Below, one piece after another: positions 1 to 6,611 of a DNA stretch of 35,658 bases. The stretch is from Gammaproteobacteria bacterium (lineage in GTDB: Bacteria; Pseudomonadota; Gammaproteobacteria; Steroidobacterales; JABDMI01): NCBI GenBank assembly GCA_013001575.1, contig JABDMI010000029.1, positions 68,792 through 104,449 of the forward strand, read 5' to 3'. The notes under the pieces are model-generated. The model had not been told where the DNA came from, did no database searches, and saw only the letters and a list, made by a program, of their open reading frames with translations. The position numbers and the translations under genes are program-made. Within the stretch, counting starts at the first letter, position 1. Each line of letters opens with the position of its first letter.

Positions 1-1
1 C

Positions 2-634
2 AGCCCGATCTCGGCCAAACTGGTTGCAAATATGATGCAAGCGGCGGGAATTGATCGCTTGCTCACAATTGACCTGCACGCTGACCAGATTCAGGGCTTT
101 TTTGATATTCCGGTTGATAATGTGTATGCCTCGCGGGTTTTTATTGATGACATCAAAAAACAACATGTCAACAACATGATCGTTGTTTCGCCGGATGTTG
201 GCGGTGTGGTTCGTGCACGGGCAATCGCCAAACGGGTTAATGACTCCGACCTGGCGATCATTGATAAACGTCGGCCTAAAGCCAATGTGTCACAAGTCAT
301 GAATATTATTGGTGATGTTAAAGGCAGAACCTGTGTACTCATCGATGACATGATCGATACTGCCGGCACACTGTGTCAGGCCGCAAAAGCATTAAAAGAT
401 GAAGGCGCAATTAAAGTTGTGGCTTACATCACCCACCCGATCTTGTCTGGACCGGCTTTGGATCGTATTAATTCTTCGACTTTGGATGAGTTGGTAGTCA
501 CTGACACCATTCCCTTGTCGGTCGAGGCTCAGGCCTGTGACCGTATTCGTCAATTGAGTACGGCAGGTATTTTGGCAAAAGCCATTCGACACATGACCGA
601 TTATGGTTCAGTGATGTCTTTGTCTAAGGTATAA
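2..634 (+). CDS. prs: Ribose-phosphate pyrophosphokinase (PRPP synthetase), 3' part
   Basis: This enzyme makes phosphoribosyl pyrophosphate from ribose 5-phosphate and ATP, the precursor of nucleotides, histidine and tryptophan; it acts in the cytosol as a hexamer. The reading frame is open from the window edge (it begins [16 protein letters not shown]), so the N-terminal third, roughly 100 residues of a family length near 315, lies outside. Visible family motifs are the ATP/Mg histidine region [17 protein letters not shown], the flexible catalytic loop [19 protein letters not shown], and the PRPP-binding loop [11 protein letters not shown]. It lies upstream of rplY, as in many gammaproteobacteria. 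The call is secure; only the start is missing. Confidence 0.97.
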   Translation, partial: SPISAKLVANMMQAAGIDRLLTIDLHADQIQGFFDIPVDNVYASRVFIDDIKKQHVNNMIVVSPDVGGVVRARAIAKRVNDSDLAIIDKRRPKANVSQVMNIIGDVKGRTCVLIDDMIDTAGTLCQAAKALKDEGAIKVVAYITHPILSGPALDRINSSTLDELVVTDTIPLSVEAQACDRIRQLSTAGILAKAIRHMTDYGSVMSLSKV

Positions 635-668
635 AAGACAAGAACAAAAGTTGAAAGTAAATTTTTTC

Positions 669-697
669 GAACAATTTGTGGTCGCAACAGATTGTTC
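669..697 (+). promoter_or_regulatory. Stem-loop between prs and rplY
   Basis: Seven bases (GAACAAT, 669-675) pair with ATTGTTC (691-697), continue through one U-G pair and then TGT/ACA, giving an 11-bp stem with a 7-nt loop. No run of T follows, so it is not a standard Rho-independent terminator. It could protect the 3' end of prs mRNA, lie in the rplY leader, or be a DNA operator. The structure is seen; the role is inferred. Confidence 0.5.
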
Positions 698-762
698 AAC
701 TCACGCGTTAATTGTAAACGCATAACAACAATACCCAAGGGTATTAGCACAGGAGATTAGCC

Positions 763-1425
763 ATGGCTGATTTAGTATTAACCGCGCAACTGCGTGATGA
801 CAACGGGAAAGGAGCGAGCCGCCGCCTGCGTCGTCTAGGTTGGGTGCCGGGAATTTTGTATGGCGGTAACAAAGAGCCGCGTTCAATTGCATTAAAAGAC
901 AACGAGTTGGCGAATGCATTGAAAGTCGAGTCATTCTATTCCAACATTTTTACTATCAAAGTAGATGATGTGGAACAAGAATGTATTTTAAAAGATTTGC
1001 AACGGCATCCAGCACGCGAAGAGGCCATGCATGTTGACCTGATGCGCATTGTCGCGGGTCAGGCGATCAAAACCACAATCCAGTTGCACTTTATTGGCGA
1101 AGAACAAGCCCCCGGAGTTAAAACCGAAGGTGGTGCATTCAACCGTAATATGGTGGATGTTGAGATCACCTGTTTGCCAAAAGACTTGCCGGAATTCATT
1201 GAAGTGGATGTGTCTGGTATGCATAAAGATGAAACCCTGCATTTGACTGATCTTGTGATGCCAGAAGGTGTAGAGATCGTTGAGTTAATGCACGGTGAAG
1301 GACATGACCAGCCGGTTATTTCTATCCGTACAGCACGCGTTTCAATCGAGCCGGAAGAAGAAGTTGATGAAGCTGCTCCTGAAGAGGCCGGAGATGCTCC
1401 AGCCGAAGGTGAAGCTGACGCTTAA
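763..1425 (+). CDS. rplY: 50S ribosomal protein L25 (long, Ctc/TL5 form)
   Basis: L25 binds 5S rRNA in the large ribosomal subunit. At 220 residues this is the long two-domain form (an L25 domain in about residues 1-95, then the C-terminal beta domain seen in TL5/Ctc), not the roughly 94-residue form of E. coli. The N-terminus carries the family pattern RDDNGKGASRRLRRLGWVPGILYGG. The last 25 residues are a Glu/Ala-rich acidic tail, common in this family. The start is supported by a strong ribosome binding site, AGGAG, about 8 nt before the ATG. It sits between prs and pth, the usual order in gammaproteobacteria, and is followed by a hairpin terminator. Confidence 0.96.
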   Translation: MADLVLTAQLRDDNGKGASRRLRRLGWVPGILYGGNKEPRSIALKDNELANALKVESFYSNIFTIKVDDVEQECILKDLQRHPAREEAMHVDLMRIVAGQAIKTTIQLHFIGEEQAPGVKTEGGAFNRNMVDVEITCLPKDLPEFIEVDVSGMHKDETLHLTDLVMPEGVEIVELMHGEGHDQPVISIRTARVSIEPEEEVDEAAPEEAGDAPAEGEADA

Positions 1426-1447
1426 TTTATTCAAGTGTCGAGACAGC

Positions 1448-1483
1448 AAAGCCGTTGGAGTCACACGATTTCAGCGGCTTTTC
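1448..1483 (+). terminator. Rho-independent terminator after rplY
   Basis: AAAGCCG (1448-1454) pairs with CGGCTTT (1475-1481). The stem continues inward through Watson-Crick and G-U pairs to a 4-nt loop at 1463-1466, about 15 bp in all, and ends in TTTT. It separates rplY from pth, so pth probably has its own promoter. Confidence 0.65.
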
Positions 1484-1485
1484 TA

Positions 1486-1491
1486 TATACT
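1486..1491 (+). promoter_or_regulatory. Possible -10 element of pth
   Basis: TATACT ends 8 nt before the pth ATG, just after the rplY terminator. I see no convincing -35 box and no Shine-Dalgarno sequence. If this hexamer is used, transcription would begin almost at the start codon, giving a leaderless mRNA. Confidence 0.3.
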
Positions 1492-1499
1492 GCAATGCA

Positions 1500-2291
1500 A
1501 TGAAAAAAATTCCTGATAACAAACCAAAACTGATCGTGGGTCTCGGTAATCCGGGCGACGAGTATCGCTATACACGCCACAATGTTGGCGCCTGGTTTGT
1601 GCACGCTTTAGCGCGTAAATTCGGTGCGAGTTTTAAGGCGGACCGGAAATTTCAGGGCGAAGTGGCCGAGATCATTGTGAAAGGTCATAAGCTTCGACTC
1701 TTATTTCCGACTACCTACATGAATCTGAGCGGTCAGTCTGTTCGGGCCGTTGCGGATTATTACAATATTGAACCCGAAGAAATTCTGGTGGCACACGATG
1801 AACTGGATTTGCCCGCCGGACACATGCGACTGAAATTCAGTGGCGGGCACGGTGGTCATAATGGGTTACGTGATACCTCGCAGCACATGGGCAAGGATTA
1901 CTGGCGCTTACGTATAGGCGTGGATCATCCTGGCAATCGCAAGCAGGTGACCAATTATCTGATCCATCAAAAGACTCCGCGTGAAGACGAAGAGCAGATC
2001 CTGGTCGGAATCGAAAAAGTGATAAAGCTCCTGGATAATCTGCTTGAAGACGGTTATGAAAAAACCATGCATGTATTGCATCAAAAAGAATTAAGTCCCG
2101 AGCAGCTTGCTGAGGAAGAGCAACGGCAGGCGCGTAAAAAAGCCAAAAAGGAAGCCTGGTTGAATAGAAAGGCCGAGGCCAATCAAGAAAAAGCACGCGA
2201 CAAAAGTTCGCCCAACAAACAAATAAAAGATATTGGCAACAAAACCGCGATACAACTGGCACTGGAAAAAGCCAGGCACGAAGAAGAATAG
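1500..2291 (+). CDS. pth: Peptidyl-tRNA hydrolase with extended basic C-terminus
   Basis: Pth releases peptides from prematurely dissociated peptidyl-tRNA so that the tRNA can be reused. The core is canonical: LIVGLGNPGDEY, RHNVG with catalytic His27, NLSGQS (Asn75), HDELDLP (Asp100) and GGHNGL (Asn121). I chose ATG 1500 because family members begin a few residues before LIVGLGNPG; the in-frame ATG at 1455 lies inside the rplY terminator hairpin. The protein has 263 residues against about 190-200 for the family. The extra 65 or so residues are a charged Lys/Glu/Ala-rich tail, probably helical, with several RKKAKKEA-like stretches that could add RNA or ribosome affinity (inference). No Shine-Dalgarno sequence precedes the start. 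Confidence 0.95.
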   Translation: MKKIPDNKPKLIVGLGNPGDEYRYTRHNVGAWFVHALARKFGASFKADRKFQGEVAEIIVKGHKLRLLFPTTYMNLSGQSVRAVADYYNIEPEEILVAHDELDLPAGHMRLKFSGGHGGHNGLRDTSQHMGKDYWRLRIGVDHPGNRKQVTNYLIHQKTPREDEEQILVGIEKVIKLLDNLLEDGYEKTMHVLHQKELSPEQLAEEEQRQARKKAKKEAWLNRKAEANQEKARDKSSPNKQIKDIGNKTAIQLALEKARHEEE

Positions 2292-2313
2292 TCTTTGATT
2301 ATTATTCTTTTTT
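2284..2313 (+). terminator. Possible weak terminator after pth
   Basis: AAGAATA (2284-2290) can pair with TATTCTT (2303-2309) across the pth stop codon, followed by more T. The stem is rich in A-T, so it would be weak and pth-ychF readthrough is likely. Confidence 0.3.
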
Positions 2314-2355
2314 CTTTGCACACACAATTAACCTTAATAAATAAAGAGAAACAGC

Positions 2356-3447
2356 ATGGCAATTAAATGCGGCATTGTAGGGCTGCCCAATGTGGGAAAA
2401 TCAACCTTATTCAATGCCTTGACCCAGGCAGAGATCTCCGCGGAGAACTACCCGTTTTGTACCATCGACCCGAATGTCGGCATCGTGATGGTTCCTGACC
2501 CGCGTCTGGACGAGCTTTACAAAATTGTGAAACCACAAAAAACCTTGCCGACCACAGTCGAATTTGTGGATATTGCCGGATTGGTGGCGGGCGCTGCCAA
2601 TGGTGAAGGTCTGGGTAACAAGTTTCTTGCCAATGTGCGTGAGACAGATGCCATAGCGCACGTGGTGCGTTGTTTTGACAACGATGATGTGATCCATGTG
2701 GCCGGTAAAGTGGATCCCTTGGATGATATCGATGTGATCAATACCGAACTGGCCCTGGCAGATCTGGAATCGGTGGAGCGCCAATTACAAAAAGCGACTA
2801 AACAGGCAAAATCCCAGGATAAAGAGGCAATTCGTTTACGCGATGTTTTGCAAAAAATGCAAAACCATTTGGCAGACGGTTTGCCACTGCGCACCCTGGA
2901 TCTGAACAGCGCCGAACTGGACGTTGCCAAAGGCCTGCAATTTATTACCGACAAGCCGGTTATGTTTGTGGCCAATGTGAATGAAGATGGCTTTGAGAAT
3001 AATCCTTATCTGGATAAGGTTAGAGAGTTGGCGGAAAAAGAGAAAGCCGTTGTCGTGCCGGTTTGTGCGGCATTGGAGGCCGAGATCATTCAGCTGGATG
3101 AAGAAGAGCAGGCCGAGTTTTTGGCGGAAATGGGTATGACCGAACCGGGGCTTGATAGGGTTATACGCAAAGGCTATGAACTCTTGGGATTGCAAACTTA
3201 TTTTACTGCCGGTGAAAAGGAAGTACGCGCCTGGACCGTTAAAATTGGCGCCACGGCACCCCAAGCAGCGGGAGTTATTCACACCGACTTTGAAAAAGGC
3301 TTTATTCGTGCGGAAGTAGTGTCGTATGATGACTTTATCAAATACCAGGGTGAAACGGGTGCTAAAGATGCGGGTCGTTTTCGTCTGGAAGGCAAAGACT
3401 ATATTGTGCAGGAAGGCGATGTGATGCACTTCCGGTTTAATGTTTAA
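2356..3447 (+). CDS. ychF: Ribosome-associated ATPase YchF
   Basis: YchF (eukaryotic OLA1) is an Obg-related P-loop protein that prefers ATP over GTP, binds ribosomes and modulates translation and oxidative stress responses. The length of 363 residues is exactly typical. Motifs: P-loop GLPNVGKST at the N-terminus; a switch II region [27 protein letters not shown] where GTPases would have NKxD, consistent with ATP specificity; a coiled-coil insertion near residues 135-180; and a C-terminal TGS domain ([18 protein letters not shown] onward). It follows pth, the standard neighbour. Confidence 0.97.
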   Translation: MAIKCGIVGLPNVGKSTLFNALTQAEISAENYPFCTIDPNVGIVMVPDPRLDELYKIVKPQKTLPTTVEFVDIAGLVAGAANGEGLGNKFLANVRETDAIAHVVRCFDNDDVIHVAGKVDPLDDIDVINTELALADLESVERQLQKATKQAKSQDKEAIRLRDVLQKMQNHLADGLPLRTLDLNSAELDVAKGLQFITDKPVMFVANVNEDGFENNPYLDKVRELAEKEKAVVVPVCAALEAEIIQLDEEEQAEFLAEMGMTEPGLDRVIRKGYELLGLQTYFTAGEKEVRAWTVKIGATAPQAAGVIHTDFEKGFIRAEVVSYDDFIKYQGETGAKDAGRFRLEGKDYIVQEGDVMHFRFNV

Positions 3448-3497
3448 GGTCTTAGCGATATTTATTCAATTATTCAATAAATTATTAGAGCAATTCA

Positions 3498-4556
3498 ATG
3501 TTTGAAAATATAACCGATATTCTTTTATCTGCACTTATCGTGGTAGTCGTGATCGGCGGGATCTATTTTATTAATAAACGCATGATGTCGCGCTATGCCG
3601 ATCGCCAGGGTATGGAATTCCGGCGTCAAATGATCATGCTGGGCGTTAGCCTGTTTGGATTGATGTTGATTTTGGTGAGTTTGCCGATTATTTCGAATGA
3701 ACTTCGCGGGCAACTGCTGGGATTGGTGGGTATATTACTTTCTGCTGCAATCGCTTTATCGGCCACAACATTTGTCGGAAATATCATGGCCGGCATCATG
3801 TTACGCACGATCGAAGGCATCACCATTGGCGATTTCGTACGAGTTAGCGATCATTTTGGCCGCATTACCGAAATGGATTTGTTGCATGTGGAGATTCAGA
3901 CCGAAGATAGAAATTTAACCACCATGCCCAATATGCATTTGGTCACCAACCCGGTCAATGTATTGCGAAAATCGGGGACTATAATCGGCATAGAAGTTGG
4001 TCTCGGCTATGACACCCACAGAGTGGTGATTGAAAAGCATTTGTTACAAGCGGCGGAAGATACCGGCTTGACCGACCCCTTTGTGCAAATAAAGAATCTC
4101 GGCGACTTTGCGGTCACTTATCGTATTGCAGGAATTTTGCCTGATCTCAAAACTTACATTGCCTCGCATTCCAGTCTTAAGCGTAATGTTCTTGATCAGT
4201 TACATGAAAACGGTATCGAGATCATGTCGCCTGCTTTCATCAACACCAAACAACTCAATCTTAAAACCCAGACTATTCCGGCTAAACCCAGTAAAGCTGA
4301 TCACCCGACTACGGAAGCGGTGACCCCGGATAACATCATTTTTGATAAAGCGGAAAGAGCCGAATTGCATAATGACTTTGTCAATCGCCTTGCAATGACA
4401 CAGGAAGAGTTGAAAAATGTTGAAGGTGAGATCGCCGCATTAAGTGCGGAAGATGATGCCAGCACATTGAATATGAAGAAATCCAATCTTGAAGCACGTG
4501 TCGATCAATTATCCAAATATATCAACAAGTTAGAAGACAGAATGTCCGAGCAATAA
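3498..4556 (+). CDS. MscS-family mechanosensitive channel protein
   Basis: Small-conductance mechanosensitive channels relieve pressure on osmotic downshock. The 352-residue protein has three hydrophobic helices at about residues 6-25, 45-66 and 70-108; the third is the small-residue pore helix (LSAAIALSATTFVGNIMAGIML). A beta domain follows, with IEGITIGDFVRV and the NPVNVLRKSG region. The C-terminal 50 or so residues are charged and predicted coiled coil, not usual in short MscS proteins. It starts 50 nt after ychF with a weak AGAG ribosome site. The family is clear; which ortholog it is, and whether it gates on tension, cannot be read from sequence. Confidence 0.88.
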   Translation: MFENITDILLSALIVVVVIGGIYFINKRMMSRYADRQGMEFRRQMIMLGVSLFGLMLILVSLPIISNELRGQLLGLVGILLSAAIALSATTFVGNIMAGIMLRTIEGITIGDFVRVSDHFGRITEMDLLHVEIQTEDRNLTTMPNMHLVTNPVNVLRKSGTIIGIEVGLGYDTHRVVIEKHLLQAAEDTGLTDPFVQIKNLGDFAVTYRIAGILPDLKTYIASHSSLKRNVLDQLHENGIEIMSPAFINTKQLNLKTQTIPAKPSKADHPTTEAVTPDNIIFDKAERAELHNDFVNRLAMTQEELKNVEGEIAALSAEDDASTLNMKKSNLEARVDQLSKYINKLEDRMSEQ

Positions 4557-4596
4557 AGTCGATTAGTAAGCCCGCGGCAGATTCTTGATGGCTTGC

Positions 4597-4625
4597 TTGA
4601 CACTCGCGAAGCAAAACAGGAAAAT
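4597..4625 (+). promoter_or_regulatory. Candidate promoter of the tRNA gene
   Basis: A perfect -35 TTGACA (4597-4602) is followed after 17 nt by GAAAAT (4620-4625), a 4/6 match to the -10 consensus. Transcription would begin about 55 nt before the mature tRNA. The -35 box overlaps a small inverted repeat, TTGCTT/AAGCAA. Confidence 0.4.
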
Positions 4626-4688
4626 GCCGCAGCTCAAATGGCAATCTTTACTCGATTCCGAGTCAGCCAGTGAACAGAAAACACTTAT

Positions 4689-4765
4689 GGTGATGTAGCT
4701 CAGTTGGTTAGAGCGTGGGACTCATAACCCCAAGGTCGGTGGTTCGATTCCACCCATCACCACCA
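4689..4765 (+). tRNA. tRNA-Met (CAU), elongator
   Basis: A complete 77-nt cloverleaf: acceptor GGTGATG pairs with CATCACC, D stem GCTC/GAGC, anticodon loop CTCATAA, variable loop AGGTC, T stem GGTGG/CCACC with loop TTCGATT, discriminator A and an encoded CCA. G1-C72 is paired, so it is not the initiator tRNA. The acceptor lacks the C4-G69/C5-G68 pairs used by TilS to recognise tRNA-Ile2, which favours elongator Met. The anticodon stem ends in an A31-C39 mismatch beside the loop. Confidence 0.93.
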
Positions 4766-4798
4766 GATTCCTCAAGTTAAAATAATGCTAATGCACAG

Positions 4799-4826
4799 AC
4801 AATCCGACCATATCGGATTGTTTGCC
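4799..4826 (+). terminator. Hairpin terminator after tRNA-Met
   Basis: A perfect 9-bp stem, ACAATCCGA (4799-4807) with TCGGATTGT (4813-4821), closes a 5-nt loop, 33 nt after the tRNA. Only a short T run follows, so termination may be partial. Confidence 0.6.
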
Positions 4827-4903
4827 GTCTATGCAGAAATACTTTTTTGCCGGCACTTGCTAGCCACTACATATTGCTGGCACCAAAGCACTTATCACTA
4901 TAG

Positions 4904-5107
4904 TTAAGATTTATCCTTGACGAACATTGCGGCAACCAGACTAACGATGCCAAGTACGATGGTGATATAGGCATTGCGATTTTCTTGCGACTCGACCGCA
5001 AGTGGACCGACTTCAACAGCGGTTTCTGGTGTGATCATCATATAACCGCCATAGGCTAGCAATGCCACACCAACAATTATCAGTATTGTTTTGATCGTTT
5101 TGTTCAT
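4904..5107 (-). CDS. Small two-helix membrane protein, unknown function
   Basis: This 67-residue protein has two hydrophobic segments, residues 7-26 (ILIIVGVALLAYGGYMMI) and about 46-62 (AYITIVLGIVSLVAAMFV), joined by a short acidic loop, and ends in a charged tail. The general shape resembles small inner-membrane proteins such as DUF3185, but I cannot assign it to a family. A good ribosome site (GGGAGA, 7 nt spacing) precedes the ATG, supporting a real gene. It is a single-gene unit on the minus strand, facing away from the dehydrogenase gene. I propose no function. Confidence 0.75.
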   Translation of the reverse strand: MNKTIKTILIIVGVALLAYGGYMMITPETAVEVGPLAVESQENRNAYITIVLGIVSLVAAMFVKDKS

Positions 5108-5191
5108 GACAGTTTCTCCCGGATCTTTAATTTCTTAGATTTGAATCTCTAGAATAATAGATTGATCTAATTTTGTCATAATTATTCCGGT

Positions 5192-5255
5192 TGGCAGTGG
5201 CAAGTAGAGAATAGGTTACTGCTTGATTATGGGTAAATACTCACATTGCCAGCCA
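5192..5255. repeat. Long-range inverted repeat in divergent spacer
   Basis: TGGC-AG-TGGCAA (5192-5203) can pair with TTGCCA-GCCA (5246-5255): ten pairs with a 2-nt bulge, loop about 42 nt. It lies between the small membrane protein and the dehydrogenase. It could be a pair of operator half-sites or an RNA fold; nothing in the sequence decides. Confidence 0.3.
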
Positions 5256-5265
5256 GGATTCACGA

Positions 5266-5285
5266 TCTGATTCCGCTAAATCAGA
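5266..5285. repeat. Inverted repeat upstream of the dehydrogenase gene
   Basis: TCTGATT (5266-5272) and AATCAGA (5279-5285) form a perfect 7-bp inverted repeat with a 6-nt spacer. No T run follows, so an operator for a dimeric regulator is more likely than a terminator (inference). The rest of the 5108-5370 spacer shows no gene. Confidence 0.4.
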
Positions 5286-5370
5286 CTAAAGTGCAAGTGC
5301 AATCATGGCGAGTTTGTATAATGCAGGGAATTACCTGGCAACAGAATTCAATTACAAGGCAATCCCAATT

Positions 5371-6177
5371 ATGAACTTAAAAGACAAACTCGTTTTAATC
5401 ACTGGCGCATCAGCCGGTATTGGCACAGCACTGGCACACCAATACGCTAAATATGGCGCCAATTTTGTTTTGGTGGCGCGTCGCAAGGAGCGTCTGCAAG
5501 AGCTTGCCGCTGCTCTCAAGGACAAATACGGAGCTGAATCTTTATGTATCAGCGCTGACCTCGCCGAACCGGATGCGCCACAAGCCATTCTGGATCAGGT
5601 TTCAGCGGCGGGTAAAAACGTGGATATTCTGATCAACAATGCGGGCTACGGGGTGCCGGGTAAATATTTATCCGTGGATTGGAAAACCCATGCCGACTTT
5701 AACCAGGTGATGATCACCGCCGTTATGCATTTAACTTATCTGTTTTTACCGCATATGGTGGAGCAAGGTTATGGGCGTATTATCAATATCGCGTCACTTG
5801 CCGGTTTCATGCCGGGCACCGAGGGACACACTTGTTATGCGGCCGTCAAACACTGGATGATCCCCTTCACCGAGTCTCTGCATTTTGAATACGGACATAA
5901 AGGCATTCACGCAACCGCGGTTTGTCCAGGTTTTACCTACAGTGAATTTCATGACATCACCGGTACCCGAGAACAAGTGAATAAAATGTCAAAGCGTATG
6001 TGGATGACAGCCGATGAAGTTGCCGAACAGGCATTGGATGCCAGTGAAGCCGGGAAAGTTGTATTGATCAATGGCAAACTGAATAATGTGATCGCCGGGG
6101 CGATAAAACTGATGCCCAAACGCTTGCAGTATTATGTCATGAGTAAACAGTCGAAAAATTTCAGGAAAACCGATTAA
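5371..6177 (+). CDS. Short-chain dehydrogenase/reductase (SDR)
   Basis: A classical SDR, an NAD(P)-dependent oxidoreductase of unknown substrate. It shows the cofactor motif TGASAGIGTAL near the N-terminus, NNAGYG, catalytic Ser in NIASLAGFM and the YAAVK catalytic pair. The basic residues after the second strand (ARRKERL) suggest NADPH rather than NADH. I place the start at ATG 5371, giving 268 residues, because SDRs begin a few residues before the first strand (LVLITGAS); an in-frame ATG at 5305 would add 22 residues. The C-terminus carries a basic segment (LMPKRLQYYVMSK) that may touch the membrane. It is followed after 18 nt by the VOC gene, probably co-transcribed. Confidence 0.88.
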   Translation: MNLKDKLVLITGASAGIGTALAHQYAKYGANFVLVARRKERLQELAAALKDKYGAESLCISADLAEPDAPQAILDQVSAAGKNVDILINNAGYGVPGKYLSVDWKTHADFNQVMITAVMHLTYLFLPHMVEQGYGRIINIASLAGFMPGTEGHTCYAAVKHWMIPFTESLHFEYGHKGIHATAVCPGFTYSEFHDITGTREQVNKMSKRMWMTADEVAEQALDASEAGKVVLINGKLNNVIAGAIKLMPKRLQYYVMSKQSKNFRKTD

Positions 6178-6195
6178 GGTCATTGCGAGAAATCT

Positions 6196-6594
6196 ATGTC
6201 GAAAATAAAGCGCGTAACCGGGATCGGTGGGATTTTTATCAAGCCTCGCAGCGCGTCGCAAGCGGACATGCTGGAATTCTATCGTGACCGACTCGGTATT
6301 GAACTGCAGTGGGACAATGGAATTTCTTTTGATTGGTCTAACGACATGCAAGGCCGCGATGGCCAAACCATCTGGAGTGTTTTTTCCAAGGATTCAGATT
6401 ATTTCGAACCCGGCAGCGCAAGCTTTATGGTGAATTACCGGGTTGCGGATCTGGATGCCTTAATGCTTGAACTGGAAAAAGAAGGTGTGAAAATTGATCC
6501 CAAACGCGACAACAGTGAATACGGAAAATTTGCCTGGGTGTATGACCCTGATGGCAACAAGCTTGAATTATGGGAGCCGCCTTCTACTGACTGA
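6196..6594 (+). CDS. VOC-superfamily (glyoxalase/bleomycin-resistance fold) protein
   Basis: The 132-residue protein has the paired beta-alpha-beta-beta-beta modules of the vicinal oxygen chelate fold. The first module begins at GIGGIFIKPRSASQADMLEFYRD, and the second ends with the typical WVYDPDGNKLELWEPP, where the Glu is the usual metal ligand. Members bind a divalent metal and act as lyases, dioxygenases or drug-binding proteins; the substrate here is not predictable. It lies 18 nt after the SDR gene and ends 17 nt from aceK, which converges from the minus strand. Confidence 0.85.
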   Translation: MSKIKRVTGIGGIFIKPRSASQADMLEFYRDRLGIELQWDNGISFDWSNDMQGRDGQTIWSVFSKDSDYFEPGSASFMVNYRVADLDALMLELEKEGVKIDPKRDNSEYGKFAWVYDPDGNKLELWEPPSTD

Positions 6595-6611
6595 TGGGTG
6601 CAATGACAAGT

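Noticed and set aside
1455-1499. Upstream in-frame ATG extending pth by 15 residues
   Set aside because: It lies inside the rplY terminator hairpin, and the added residues do not fit the family N-terminus.
2836-3429. Minus-strand open frame of 197 codons opposite ychF
   Set aside because: It lies entirely within ychF, whose full length and motifs are unambiguous.
4849-4881. Inverted repeat GCCGGCA/TGCTGGC downstream of the small membrane protein, considered as its terminator
   Set aside because: Read on the minus strand it is followed by A, not T, and has one G-T mismatch; it does not fit a terminator.
5305-5370. Upstream in-frame ATG extending the SDR by 22 residues
   Set aside because: SDRs of this class start just before the first strand; the extra residues are not signal-like, though this start cannot be fully excluded.
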